This document shows positions 44,961 through 56,906 of a stretch of 64,000 nt of DNA, piece after piece. The notes beneath the pieces are model-generated. The model was not told the DNA's origin, did not search any database, and saw nothing but the letters and a program-made list of their open reading frames with translations. Where the stretch lies: contig OY747707.1 of NCBI GenBank assembly GCA_963556495.2, positions 131,501-195,500 of the forward strand, in the 5' to 3' direction. Each line of letters starts with the position of its first letter. The stretch's first letter is position 1. The stretch comes from Valencia hispanica (taxonomy: Eukaryota > Chordata > Actinopteri > Cyprinodontiformes > Valenciidae). The translations under genes were made by a program, and so were the position numbers.

Positions 44961-45540
44961 ATCTTCAAGACACAAATTTTAAATGTGATTATTTGTCAGT
45001 GTTTCCAGCTACCACAGGCATAAGGATGAATCTAGTCCTACTTCCTAAAATAGTTACCATCTCTTGTGGTGGATGTGTTTTCTAGATTTTGTTCAGACTG
45101 CCACCAAAGCAGGGGCTGGCACTGCAGACTAATTCGCCGTCAGATATCCCTGTTGCCTTACCTCATACCTGACTGATTGAAATGCCTAAGTTATCTCACT
45201 TCTGTCTCTTGATCACATACGTATCAGCTGATGTAAGGTGGAGTGGCTGAGCACCAAGTTCACCAAATGGACCTGATAAGAATGGGTCTGGTGTGTGAGT
45301 CGGCACAGAACAATGAAGTGGATCGTAAACAGAGGAAGCACTCCATTTTAAGAGTAAAAGTCTAAATTAGTGTTGTTAAACATTTCATCATACTGATTGG
45401 TTCAAGATGATTTGTCATCTTTGTTTTCTGAGAAACACTGTAGAAAATGCTACCAGTTATGACATTTTTAAATGTTGCAAAAGAAGATGTTTTAGACATT
45501 GATAGTTTCCTATTATGGGTTGTTTTTCTATCTTTAATTT
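44961..45540. other. Nothing recognised
   Basis: No element boundary or exon is evident. Confidence 0.45.
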
Positions 45541-45544
45541 TGAA

Positions 45545-45815
45545 CATCTAACAGAGCTCTATCCAGTCCTTCATCTGAACATGAAGAGAGGATGGACCAA
45601 CAGGTGACCTACCGAGACATGCTTGTCAACCTAAACTGAAAGGAGAGCAATAATCAGGGAAGCAGAAGAAACCCATTGCTAATGCTATATGAAGACCTGG
45701 TGGGAAGTTGTTAAAAGCCATGTATGAAACAAAGAGTACATGTGGAAGAAGAGTCTGCATGGTAAATACTATGTGAAGGAAAACTGTCTCCAGCTGTAAT
45801 CCAAATAATTTATTC
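45545..45815 (+). mobile_element. Fossil Tc1-like fragment
   Basis: CATCTGAACATGAAGAGAGG, GATGGACCA, GACATG and GGAGAGCAATAATC match, in the opposite orientation, the transposase part of 29343-30393 (about 29860-29960). It is decayed and lacks both ends. Confidence 0.6.
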
Positions 45816-45823
45816 ACCAAATC

Positions 45824-45831
<8 letters not shown>

Positions 45832-45870
<39 letters not shown>
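45832..45870. repeat. (AAT)n microsatellite
   Basis: About 13 AAT units that stop at the TG edge of the next LTR-like unit. Confidence 0.95.
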
Positions 45871-45872
<2 letters not shown>

Positions 45873-47660
45873 TTGTAACTACTAATAATAAAAAGTTGTC
45901 TGGTTTTCTGAGCATCAATAATTATAATAAATAATTTAATATTAATATAATTATTGATGACGTTGAGTTTAACCTGTTTATTAAAGATTTAGGGGCACCA
46001 ATCTCATAAATGAGATCATTTTAATTAAACCAGACCATCAGTCTCTCTCTGAAAAGGCGTAATTCGTCCGCGGGGTTAAAACAAACTTTACAGAACACAC
46101 TGAAATAGCACAGAAAACTTCTCGTTACTTAAGGGAATTTTTTAATGAAATAGGTCAACCTTACAGATTACATTTCATTCATAATTTCCATCTATTCTAA
46201 CGCATGTAGAACAAAGTTAACGTTGAGGAAAGGGGGCTTGTGTGTGCGGCTGTATGTGTGTGGGAGACAGCGAGCGAATGAGGGGGGGTTCAGCTCACCC
46301 CCTCAATGCGATAAATAACTCAAGCCTTATCAATTGGCGCGATTGGTTCCCAAAGGAAGACAAAGGAAGACCGCGTGGCAATTCAACAAAGGCTAATTTC
46401 ATTAGCAATGGTGGCTTGGACAAAGGAGACGGGGGCACATTCAGGGTCGGTGTACGGCGACAGACGACCAAGAATAACAGTGGTTAACCAGTTGAAAAAC
46501 TTATTTTAACCAACAGAAAACGGATATTAACCGTTGTCGGCTTCTTATCATAATGGGCTCTGGAACTCACTTTTTTTTACTCAGAGAGGTGGGGGCGCCG
46601 AACTCCAAAACCCCAGCGGGAACTGTTTCAAAATAAGACCCAGAACTGAGAGACAGAGAGTAAAAACAACACACACAAACAGATATCTGTTTCACAAAGG
46701 ACGCACCTGCAGATGGGAGCCAGAACAGATCTGACTCGCTTCTCTACAAGGGTGTACCATTTTTATTTCAGAAGAACAAAGAACATATCACATGACTCCT
46801 CTCTCCTCCTTCTACATCTTGACAGGTCATTTATTTTCTCCAGGTCTCCTGACCGTACCATGAACTCGGGTTGTAACTAGAGTTATAACTGATCCTCCCT
46901 GCTTTCAGTTCATATCTTTACTCAAGAGTTTGTTTACTTAAAACCTTAAACCCTATAAAATACTGGTAAAAGAGTCATGTTTTACTACCCTGAATAATAT
47001 AAACAGGCCTATTACTTCTAAAGCTTAAAAAAGATATAATTAAAACATATGTACTGCATAATAAAAAATAGCCCCAAAAAAGTAGAATACAACACCGTCA
47101 AGACCTCATTCTCCTCTACTCAGACCAAAACATATAAAACAGTTTAATCCTACTTGGCGGGGGCAGCTCTCCACAGTCCACAACGAAGAAGGTAGAAAGT
47201 GTCCCGTGTAAAGGGAGCGGTTTTGCGCAAAACCGAGGTCATAAAAGCGGACGTCCGACTTTAGGCGCTGAGGGACTCAGGGCCGGTTTCAATAGAGCTC
47301 AGATGGCCAGCGGACTACCTGGTTACCCGTAGGCTACAGGAAAGTCTGTTTGCTCGCCCGATTTGCTTCGAAGTTTAAAAGAGAAGTTCTTCCTGGTCCA
47401 GCAGGTTTGAACGGAAAAAGGGAAAATGCTAGCAGTGGATTAAAGCGTCTCCTTGCGGCACCGCTTGGGAACCAAAAGACGAAGATTTCAATCTTCGCGC
47501 TGCCCTTTATCAACTCTGTGATGTCATCACTGCTCACAGACCAATGAGAATGGGTTGAGGGCAGCGCAACGGATGCTGGGAGATGCGGTTCGTTCAGTGA
47601 AAGAATGCTGGGAGATGCAGTTCGTTCAGTCAGAAGAAAGAAGGTAATGTAGTAAATGAA
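45871..47660 (-). mobile_element. LTR-like unit related to the solo LTR group
   Basis: Reversed, the left edge ends in TAGTTACAACA. Its 3' part holds GGTGCCCCTAAA and an AATTATT-rich stretch, as in the solo LTRs at 15801, 20089 and 50344. Near the right side (reversed) come CCCAGCAT repeats, CTCATTGGTCTGTGAGC, GATGACATCA and a TATA-like GATAAAGGG, in the same order as 50740-50846 of the nested LTR. The right edge and a target repeat could not be fixed. Confidence 0.5.
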
Positions 47661-47689
47661 ACAACAGAAACAACAGAAGTCAGTGGGGG

Positions 47690-48145
47690 CTAAATTCTTT
47701 ATTAAATACTTTTTAACAGTTTTTTTTTATTTCTGGAGTGAGTGCGAGGCACGGATGTGTGGGGGAAGAGAGTTGCAACATTGTGGGAGCAACTACGACA
47801 AAGGCTCTGTCCCCAATGGTGCAATGTTTTGGGTTGTTGGTCTGAGAAAGGAGGTTTGAGACAGAGGATCGGAGACAGTGGGAAGGGCAATGGTGTCACA
47901 GAAGATCAGAATCAGCATCAGAAAGGTTTTATTCCCATATGTGTGAACAGGTTCACAACATTAGGAAATTGCTGTGGTACTTTGTGCAAACATAAAATAA
48001 ACACTTCTCAGCATGCATTGAAAAAAAAAAAGGGGTAAACAGATTAATACATGAGTGCAGGTTATGTGATCAGTGCAAAATCACACAGGTGCAAAAACAC
48101 AACACAGGGTCATGTGACTGAAAAAGAACGGGTGGTGGGAACAGT
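47690..48145 (-). mobile_element. LINE 3' end (left part)
   Basis: Reversed, the 3' UTR holds GCAATTTCCTAATGTTGTGA, AATAAAACC and an A run. It is split by the TIR element at 48146-48743 and resumes at 48744. Confidence 0.55.
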
Positions 48146-48743
48146 CTAACCCCTGCTTTCCACTGGATGCATAAGCGGCACGTGACGTAATCGACATGTT
48201 TTACTCGCGAATTTAGCAAAGCGTCTCTTCCCACCGGGTGCGTTGTAGACTCATGTCACTCACGAAAGCTGATCCCGGGAGATCACAAAATCACAGTAGA
48301 ATTGCAATTGCATAACTTACAGTGTAGTATGCAGGGTGGAACTGTAATTCTATTTTAGTAAGCAGCATAAACTCGCCATCCGGGTGAGGCCTGGTGTCAC
48401 AGGTAGTCATGTTTTGTTTTTTTCGTAGTTAAGCAGACGGAAATCTGCAAGTCTTCCACATTTCAGGCTATTTTACCCGGGTCTTCCGTGCCCGGGATTT
48501 CCTGTCTGCCCCAACCTAAACTGCTGAGATTGACACATTGTAGTAGTGTAGCACGTAAAAAATAGAGCTGCCGAGTAAATTTAGAAGAGTGCCGCGACAC
48601 AACCCTTCTGAGATGCGACCGATTGGTGCTGCTTCACGCCCGGTGGACACGGTCCCATTGACTTAAATGGTGGCTATCAGCTGCGTATTACGCTTCACAG
48701 ATGTGTCGCGCTGCTTACGCTTCCGGTGGAAAGCATGGGTTAG
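48146..48743. mobile_element. TIR element of 598 bp, class uncertain
   Basis: Left CTAACCCCTGCTTTCCACTG and the complement of the right end CTAACCCATGCTTTCCACCG match over at least 30 bp with few changes. Both continue GGATGCATAAGCGGC / GGAAGCGTAAGCAGC. It interrupts LINE sequence. A target repeat is not obvious, so the superfamily stays open. It has no coding capacity. Confidence 0.7.
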
Positions 48744-49070
48744 GGTTATTATTCATGAGTCCAACAGCAGAAATGAAGAAACTGTTCTCATGTCGAGAAC
48801 TCAGGCAGACTCTTGCCTGAAAGGAGCAGGTCAAAAAGTCTGTGTCCAGGGTGAGAAGGGTCAGCTGTGATCTGACCTGCACACCCAAGTGTCCTGGAGG
48901 TGTAGACGTCCTGTAGAGATGGGAGTCTGCAGCCAGTCACCTTCTCGTCAGAGCGCATAACACGCTGCAGTCTCTGTTTGTCTCTGATGGTAGCTCCAGC
49001 ATACCACACAGTGATGGATGGGGTGAGGATGGACTCAATGACTGCATTGTAGAGCAGTGGTAACATTTAA
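48744..49070 (-). pseudogene. LINE RT C-terminal fragment
   Basis: Reversed, it reads LLYNAVIESILTPSITVWYA, then RLQRVMRS and DPSHPGHRLFDLLLSGK, the C-terminal motifs of fish LINE ORF2 proteins. It is only 92 codons and the rest of the RT is absent. Confidence 0.65.
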
Positions 49071-49700
49071 ATGATGTAAAGGAGGGGTCTGAGATCCGAA
49101 CCATGAGGGACACCATGGGTTACTGAGGTGACATTAGATCTGCAGTTGTTTATTAAGATATATTGAGATCTGTTTGAGAGGTAAGATTTGAACTAGGAGA
49201 GGGCTGAACAAATAATGCCAACATAAGACTTCTGACGGTGTAAAAAGAGGAGAAGTATGGAGGGATGACAAGAGTCAGATGCTAACAGGACGTTGTTAGT
49301 CACTTGGAATTTGTGATGTTTCAGTGCTGTGGTGAGAGCGGAATCTGGATTGAAAGATCTCATTGAGCTGATTAGAATGAAGATGTTGGGTTAATTGAGA
49401 GAATACAGAACATTCCAGGATTTTAGCAATTAACGTGAGGTTGGAAATGGGGCGGAGGTTGTCTGGGTTGTCGTGGTCCATTCCAGGTTTTTTGAGTGTG
49501 GGTTTGATGGCAGCAATTTTGAAGGCAGAAGGGAAGGTACCAGAGCTCAGCGATGAGTTGATGATGTCCAGGTAAAGTGGAGTGAGGCAAAAAATACATC
49601 ATTTTACCAGTGGGGATGGGGCAGGGTCGAAAGGGCAGGAGGAGAGATTGACGTTAGAAAAATATTTAAGTTCAGAGGCAGTCATTGTAGATAGAGAAGA
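49071..49700 (-). mobile_element. L2-like LINE RT fragment
   Basis: Reversed: LRPISNLTLIAKILECSVF, FQSRFRSHHSTET and a decayed GVPHGS block. This is the RT fingers and palm of an L2-like LINE distinct from LINE-B and LINE-C. It has multiple frame breaks, and no 3' end is attached in the right place. Confidence 0.65.
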
Positions 49701-50160
49701 GAAGCAGTTGTTAATGTTATGAGGCATATTGGGATTGGTCCACGTTTGTTAGCATATAGATGTGTGTCTAAATGTCTTTGCAGCATTGTTCAATGCAGAG
49801 CAAAAGCTAAACAATATGAAGATTTTAGGATTCTGGAACAATACTTCAACCTGGAGACACCTGTCAATGAGGTAAGTAATCTCGAAGGAGAACAGGCCAT
49901 GAGGAGACAAACTCTAGGAAAGAAGTGCGGCTTGACTCTACCAACAGTGTTAGACCATCAGCCGCCTAATGATCCACCTACAGCCTCTTTTAACCCCCTG
50001 GTAGAAATAAGCGGGATTGTCTTCAGGTGGGCTGATCAGCTGGGTGTCTGCCAGCAAGGATCTTCTCTGGAAGAAGACGACTCCCTTGTACCCCACTCAC
50101 TCACACCAAAACCACAGACGCTGACAGATATAACTGTCTGTTGAGGAATGATAGTCATAT
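49701..50160 (+). other. Unassigned open stretch
   Basis: A 141-codon frame at 49719-50144 has no motif I recognise. Its position between LINE pieces suggests repeat debris. GAGGTAAGT at about 49870 looks like a splice donor but has no matching partner that I can see. Confidence 0.3.
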
Positions 50161-50343
50161 CCACAGTAACAAACTTTATTTGAGCCTTTGGTGGAACTGA
50201 GTAACCACAATTAGTTACCACAACTATGCAGATGATACTCAGCTTTACATTACAATGTCACCAGGTGAATTTGAACTCATCCAAACCCTAAGTGAATGCT
50301 TTGAACAAATCAATGCATGTGTGTGCCATAATTTTATCAAGCT
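50161..50343 (+). mobile_element. LINE-C fragment, left part (host of LTR copy 3)
   Basis: From about 50212 it reads [20 protein letters not shown] and continues to the HNF.KL segment, where the LTR enters. It resumes at 53077 with LNRNKT, as in the copy at 32470. Confidence 0.8.
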
Positions 50344-50658
50344 TGTTGGTGGACACACAGCCATTGGGTGGCATTTGTTACTTTGTGTAAGATTTCATTT
50401 ATTGTTTGGGAACAAACAGGCCGGTCGGCCTGGAGGTTTAAACAGTGATTTTCGAGGTTTCCGATGGAAAGTCGATTTATATCCTGCAACCTAAGTTACT
50501 CAATCCAACAGTTTTTCTTTGTTTGATGTTTAATAAATGATTCAGAGCAACTTTAAGCAGCGCCACGTGAGTTAGCTGTAAGCTACATGCTCTAGCGAAC
50601 CACGTGGGCCAGCCATTGACGGCCTTTTTATTGAAGAACAATAGACTACCATTAATGC

Positions 50659-52158
50659 TGTTGTGATTGCATTTCTCATAAGATGAACTGAACAGAGTTT
50701 TGGATGTCTGGGAGCTATTTCAAAGATGGACTGAGCAGACCACATTTCCCAGCAATCCTAGCAGTAATCCCCAACACACTCCTATTGGTCCGTGACCACC
50801 CACGGTGACATCAGCGATGACATCACGGCCAAAGGGTGCTATAAGAGTAGTCGCGCCCATTTTGAATTGTTCTCCAGTTAGAAGTTCTTGGATGGACTAC
50901 TGCTGAACAGAGGACATCTCACCGGTGAAGATTCTCTTTTGTTCTGACCCGCTGGACCGGGGAAGAACTCATTTCAAAGCTTCGAAGTGCGCACCCCGTC
51001 TGCGTAACCAGGGTGCACGATATAAGAACTTTTCCAAGACAGTTCATTAGACGTCGATCCTGCAGGCCATCCAGACTGCATTTGGGCCACACGGTCCTCA
51101 AATCCTGTACAGGTTTTTTTTATAACTCTTCCTTTTCTTGCTCAACCACGGACACAATTCGCTCTCCTCCGAGTGGACTGGACCTTCTTCAAGGCAAAGT
51201 AGGACTGAACCGGTTCATTTATACTAATATTGTGTCTGGGTGGAGATAAATAGAGAAAATAGAGTTTTAACGAGTTAGATCTCGTTCATTGTTGCTTAAA
51301 GTGTTTTTAAACACTGTACCTGTTTGCTCATTTTTGCGTCGTCGCACGTATAAGTCTGAGCTGAAATTGCTGTTTGAAACAGTTTGTTTTATCCTGAGCA
51401 GATCACGCCTTTCTTTCCTTTTCCCTCCTCTCCTTTACTCTCTCTCTCTCTCTCTCTCTCTGATCACTCCGTCGGCAGAGTCGGGCTCGGTCCGGCCTGC
51501 GTTAGCTGGTCTTAGCTGAAAAGTTTAACTCCATTGTCTTTGGTCTGTCGCTAAAGCAGAGGCCTACCACATGGACGCTCTCCCCATGTGCTCCTTTAGC
51601 CAAAGCTAGTTTTATGACTCTTTCTTAGACTCCATGTGCTCCCCTCCATCTTGGCACAGAGCTGAGATTTATGACATTGTCCCACAGGCTATCTGTGACT
51701 TGGGCTCCCTGGAGTGAGGGCCCCCCTCCTTTTCTGACCCGAACCTCAGCTGTCTCACTGATTTCATTTCATGTTAATTGTGTTTAATGTTCACCTATTA
51801 TTATTATCTAAGATCTGTAGTAATTTTTGCATGCTTTAGAATAGATGGGATTTTCTATTTTCTAAATAAAGTCCCCTTAACTTAAAGAGAAGTTGTCTGG
51901 GATCACTTGGAGTGATGCGTACAATTAATGTCCACAGCGTAAGAACTTATTCCTTCATCTATTGTTTAATTATCTCAGCCTTATCAGGCTTGTAAACAAT
52001 TTGGCAATATATATATATATAAATGCTCCTGGAATCCAACAGGATGGTGCCCCTAAACTTGGTAATTTTTACATAAAATTATTACTCTTATTAATAATTG
52101 CCCTAAGCAATAATTCATAATTATTCATAGCCAAATCCTACCTATCTGCGGCACAACA
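50659..52158 (+). mobile_element. Solo LTR of a related subfamily, 1500 bp
   Basis: It starts TGTTGTGATTGC and ends CTATCTGCGGCACAACA, with the exact 4-bp repeat ATGC (50655-50658 and 52159-52162). TATAAGA at 50840-50846 follows GATGACATCA and a CCTATTGGTCCG element (CCAAT reversed), a strong promoter-like layout. AATAAA is at 51865-51870. The last 260 bp or so match the 3' end of solo LTR copies 1-3, while the 5' 1.2 kb do not. No internal genes are present. Confidence 0.82.
50840..50846 (+). promoter_or_regulatory. Putative LTR TATA box
   Basis: TATAAGA about 180 bp inside the LTR, downstream of a CRE-like TGACATCA pair and an inverted CCAAT motif. Confidence 0.5.
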
Positions 52159-53076
52159 ATGCTATTCAAAATAGAGATCTACTTAAAACAGATAGTTTAA
52201 ACACTAAACTAATCTTTTAAGTCCTTTTTGAGACCGCCTTCTTGGTAAGTCAAAATACAAAATTAGATCGACATAATTGGTACTGCCGTTAACATCAACA
52301 TTAAGTCTAACTGTTAATTTAGATCAATCACTGCAGTGACCGATCCATTAAATAGAATCAATTATCTAAAGGTTATTGATTTCTAATTCAGGGAATGGTT
52401 TAATGAAACATTGCTTCTTCCAAATAATGTTTTTCTTCACTTCTGCTTTGCATTGTGAATTGGTGGTTTGAAAACAAACCAGAATCTGATGATTAGTCTT
52501 AAACTAATCGCAAATAGTTTAAAACTAACTTAGCCTTATTCCCAACACTGTTCAATACAAGCCTTGGTCTTTGAGCAAACATATTCATTCTGAACTGTGA
52601 CATCATTATCAATTTATTGTTTATTGTTTCTATTTCTGTGCATTTGTATCACTTTTACTGTTTTACTTCTGAGTGTGAGTTTTATTATCGTTATTCTTTT
52701 CTTAGTGGTTTAGTTGTGTGTTACTAGTTTGGTGAGTTTGTTGATTAAAATATGTTAACTGAAAGTTAATTCTTTTTGTAATAAACTCTTGTATTTTGGA
52801 AAACCGTTGTTATTTCACCTACATGTGTAGAAACTTGCTGTTGAGGTACGCCAATAACTTACTCCTTCATATATTGTTTAATTATCTCAGCCTTATCAGG
52901 CAGGTAATCATAAACATAAACTGAGACTTAACAATTTGGCTATTGTATTCCTGGAATCCAGGTGGTATCCCTAAACCTGGTAATTTTTACATAAAATTAT
53001 TAATCTGATTAATAATTGCCCTAAGCAATTATTCATAATTATTCATAGCCAAAACCTACCTATCTGTGGCACAACA

Positions 53077-53650
53077 AGCTGAATAGAAACAAAACTTAAT
53101 TAGTTATCTTTGGACCTACAGAGCAACGATCAAATGTCAGCACAGCTTCAGTTAATCCAGCTAGAAACCACTGATCAGGCCAAACTTCTAGGTGTAATAA
53201 TAGACTCATAAAGACAATAACGTCAGCCTACATGAGGAACATTTCTTGGATTGAAGAACTGATGTCGCAATGGAACCTTGGAAAACGTACCCACGTGTTT
53301 ATCTTTAGTTGGATTGATTACTGTAACAGCGTCCTCACAGATCTGCCTAAAAAGTCAATCAGACAGCTGCAGCTGATCCAGAACGCTGCTGCTCACGTGC
53401 TCACTACACACCAGTTCTAAAGTCTTACACTGGCTCCCAGTAGCTCAGAGAATAGACTTTACACTACTAATCATCCCTAGAATTAAAACCAAACATGTAG
53501 AAGCAGCTTTCAGTTTCTATGCTCCTCTTATCCAGAACATACCTCCAGACCACTGCAAAGCTCCTGAACCACTGAGTTCATTTATATCAAAGCTAAAAAC
53601 CATCTGTTTAGAGCTGCCTGGAATGTCATATGTTTTAATGTGTCATATTG
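53077..53650 (+). mobile_element. LINE-C fragment, right part
   Basis: Continues [27 protein letters not shown], then DYCNSVLTDLPKKSIRQLQL and the C-terminal PVAQRI. Several frameshifts occur, and a segment of about 60 codons between LGVIIDS and HVFIFSW is scrambled. It ends without a clear tail near 53650. Confidence 0.75.
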
Positions 53651-53732
53651 TTAAGTTCAACCAGGAATTCAGAAAAGTGGAAAGTGAAATATTGACAGAT
53701 ATTACTGAAGGTGCACTGCCCACCCGACTAGG

Positions 53733-53925
53733 ATGCGGCTGTCACCAAAACAAGCGCTCCTGCTCCTTCTCCTGCTTCTTCTCCTGCTTATTCCTCTTAT
53801 CTCCCTCCCCAGTGCACTCCCAGGGTTCAATCCAAAGAAAGGTCTTCAGCTCAACACTTTTACAAAAGACACTACTGGTAAATCAAACTATAGACTGTTA
53901 TGGACAATATTACCACACGCACATA
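53733..53925 (+). other. Open frame with signal-peptide-like start (host candidate)
   Basis: MRLSPKQ is followed by eleven Leu, then IPLISLPSALPGF and a polar stretch, ending near a possible donor (CTGGTAAAT, about 53874). Charge, hydrophobic core and small residues fit a signal peptide. The core is encoded by a CTCCTTCTCCTGCTTCT repeat, so chance is quite possible. The hAT element begins 50 bp further on. Confidence 0.25.
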
Positions 53926-56898
53926 CACCGGCGGTGTCAGGCAGGGTCTTGGGGGGACTCAAGACCCTCCCAAAGAATGCCTTGACCCCAATTTGCCCCC
54001 CCTTCCTGATTAAAAATATATAAATATCCAGGATAAAGATTTTAAAATGTTTCTCTTCAAACTACGCAGAGTAAAAATAATAATTTATTCTACATATTAA
54101 AAAAATATATACATAAGAATCACTGCGACGCCCCATGAACGTCGCTGCGCCTTGCGTCATTGCGTTCAAGGTGCTGCCACGAGCCTACAAGAGCTGCTAC
54201 AGCTATATCTTGAAGCTAAAAATGGATCGCTTTGTCATACCTAAAAAAAAATTGAGAGCGGACGGAAATTATAGCAATAGGACTGAAAATATACCCGTTG
54301 CAGTGGAGGGCGAGCCCTGCTTGATCCTAGACACAGAGGACACTGAATTGGAGGATGAGGTGCAGCCGGAGCAACTGGCAGCCCCCAAGGCGGAGGAGAC
54401 AGCAGGTGAGCAGAGGGAAAGAAATGGCGCCTCATCGAGCGCTACAGCGGGCACGGATGGTGGGAATCCTGATGGCGGAGTGGATTTGATGGGGGATTTA
54501 AGGCATGGCCCAGCCGAGAACAGCCTCAACTACAATCATACCCGCGTCATTCTTTTGGATCGCAGGGGCGGCTAGCATCCAGGAGTTTTAGTTACTCGTG
54601 GTTCAAACAGTATCAGTGGCTTGAATATTCTGTGTCTAAAGATGCGGCTTTTTGTTTTGCCTGTCGTCATTTTTTTCACAGTGTACATGGATCTGGTGGT
54701 CACTCAGGAAAGGGCTTCACCCAGGAAGGGTTTAAAAACTGGAGAAAAGGAGGAGAGAAACTGGCGCAACATAACGCCAGCGCTTCTCACAAAGTGGCAA
54801 TGGAAGGATGGTGTGAATTTAAGGAGAGAGAGAAAAACGGATCGAGGATTTTGACGCACCTCCATGATGATGTAAATAAGAAAATTGTTTCAATTAAAAA
54901 AAAAACAGGATCTACATGTGAGCAGTTGTTGAGTCACTGCGCTTTACAGCTTGTCAAACCATTGGTCAGAGAGGCCACAGAGAGAATGAACAGTCCACCA
55001 ACAGAGGTAATTTCCTTGAAATGTTACATCTGCTGGGGAAGTTTAAAAGCACTGTATCAAAAAAATTATTTAGTGGGCCAGGTAATGCAAAATATGTCCA
55101 TCATGACATTCAGAATGAGTTAATTGTTATAATGGCCTGCATTTTTAGAGAACAGGTTAGTAACGAAGTTAAACTAGGAGAGTACTTTACTTTAATTGTG
55201 GATGAAACAAAAGATGTGAACAAAAAAGAGCAGATATCCATTGTTCTGTGCTACATACACGATGATGACATTCACGAAGAGTTTCTTGATTTTGTTCCAG
55301 CTGATGGTTTGGATGCAGAGTCTTTACTTGTGACAGTGAAAGGGGCATTGGCTAAGTTCAATATAGACAAAAATGCATGTGTTGGACAATGTTACGATGG
55401 GGCATCTGTAATGTCTGGCTGGAACAACGGTGTTCAGGAAAAGTTTCGCAGAGAAGTCCCACATGCAGTGTACATCCACTTCCGTGCACACAGATTAAAC
55501 CTGGTTTTAGTTGACTGTGTCCATAATGTAAAACCAGTTGCTGATTGCTTTGCCACAGTTCAGCTACTTTACAACTTTTTTTCTGGTTCAGTAACTCACA
55601 AAGTGTTTATGGAAAAACAAACAGAACTTGAGCCCACTAAAAGAGCTGTGGAATTTAAACGTCTGTCAGATACCAGATGGGCATGTCAGTTCTATTGTCT
55701 TTGGGCAATAAAGCGAACCCTCCCTAGCATCTTAGCCACACTTGAGGAAGTCAGCAATCAAACAAATAGTCACAGAGCTATTGAGGCTAGATCACTAAAT
55801 GGCATGACTGATGCACAGTTTGTTTTGCAAATCTACATGCTGGAGAACATATTTGGACTCACAAAAACCTTATCTGACCAACTACAGGCCACAGATTTAG
55901 ATTTGGCATCCGCTATTGATCTGGTCTTTGCACTGGTTGACACACTCAAAGAAGAACGCAATGGTGAAACTTGGACCCATCTGTGGCAGGGTGCAAGCGA
56001 CATGTGTGAGAGTTGGGATTGACATGCAGCGCCAACAGGCAAAAAGAAAAATAATACAGCCTTCCCACCTGCAGCAGTTTCATGTCAGCAATAGCCACAC
56101 AAAGAAAAAGATACTGCAAACACAAAATCCACAGTTTCTTCCCAGTAATTGACGGTTTAATCAGTGAACACAAACACAAGACCTTCCTGCACCAAGAGGC
56201 CCTTCAACCCATGGCTAGGCACTATGGCATATTAGAAGACAACCTTTCAGCAGAACTACATCAACTGAAACGCCTCATTGACAGAAAAAAACAAAATGGG
56301 GTCTCTCTCAACAACACCCATGACTTGTTGATTCTATTGAGGCCATACAAGGAGCCTTTCATTGATTTATACAAGCTTGTATGCATCTCTATGACACTGC
56401 CTGTATCAACAGCTACTTGTGAGAGGACCTTTTCCTGCTTACGGCGTTTAAAAACCTACCTCAGAAACAAAAGTGCCGATGTCCGAACCAGCAATCTTGC
56501 TGTGCTGGCAATCAGCTCAAGAAGAACAAAAGAGAAGGATGTAGATGTTGTTATTGATCGCTTTGTAGCCAATCATAACAACAGGCGAATTGTTCTCTTT
56601 TAAGTGGTGAGTACACTCCTTAGATTATATTTTAACAGGTTTAAATTCTACTGTATTTAATGCGCTATAAGCGCAATTGTTGCAGGAAATTCGAGCATAT
56701 TATTTGCATACTGCAATTGATTAATTAATTAAAAACAAAGTAGTTGATATGCTGTATTGTGTTGTTGTTTAGTAGCAGTAATATGAAGTTATTAGCCGTG
56801 TTCACTGCATTATTTTTTTTTTCATGAGACCCCCTTTGAAATGACCAGGACCCCCCATTGCCCCCCCCCCCAATCAAAATTGTCTGGAGCTGCCACTG
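53926..56898 (+). mobile_element. hAT transposon, 2973 bp, nearly full length
   Basis: An exact 8-bp repeat CGCACATA (53918-53925 and 56899-56906) flanks it. The ends CACCGGCGGTGTC and, reversed, CAGTGGCAGCTCC are alignable imperfect inverted repeats. Inside the left and right ends lie mirrored C/G-rich stretches (CCAATTTGCCCCCCC and CCATTGCCCCCCC). It encodes one decayed transposase. Size, duplication and protein agree on hAT. Confidence 0.92.
54222..56603 (+). pseudogene. hAT transposase (ZMYM1-like type) with at least four frame breaks
   Basis: It starts MDRFVIPKKKLR. An acidic N-terminal region is followed by a TTF-type zinc finger (SYSWFKQYQWLEY, then CFACRHFF ... HNASASHKVAM). The RNase-H-like region has LIVDETKDVNKKEQ, GQCYDGASVMSG and RAHRLNLVLVDC. 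The C-terminal dimerisation region has MTLPVSTATCERTFSCLRRL and YLRNK. Breaks occur at the TAG at 54573 and shifts near 54560, 55015-55025, 56018 and 56090-56150. The same fold occurs in host ZMYM1-like proteins, but the flanking target repeat shows a transposon. Confidence 0.92.
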
Positions 56899-56906
56899 CG
56901 CACATA

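Larger units (their letters stand above)
50344..53076 (+). mobile_element. Solo LTR, copy 3, carrying another LTR
   Basis: It starts TGTTGGTGGACACACAGCC, ends CTATCTGTGGCACAACA, and is flanked by the exact 4-bp repeat AGCT (50340-50343 and 53077-53080). About 600 bp after the 5' edge, including the TATA region, are deleted relative to copies 1 and 2: TGGGTGGCA joins straight to TTTGTTACTTTGTG. The nested LTR occupies 50659-52158. An AATAAA lies at 52780-52785. Confidence 0.82.

Noticed and set aside
49719..50144. 141-codon frame as a host exon
   Set aside because: Sits among LINE fragments with no recognisable domain; left as unassigned.
54621..54854. Small hydrophobic-start protein inside the hAT element
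   Set aside because: Out-of-frame shadow of the zinc-finger region of the transposase.
55021..56022. Domesticated ZMYM1-like host gene
   Set aside because: Flanking 8-bp duplication, terminal repeats and frameshifts show a decaying transposon.
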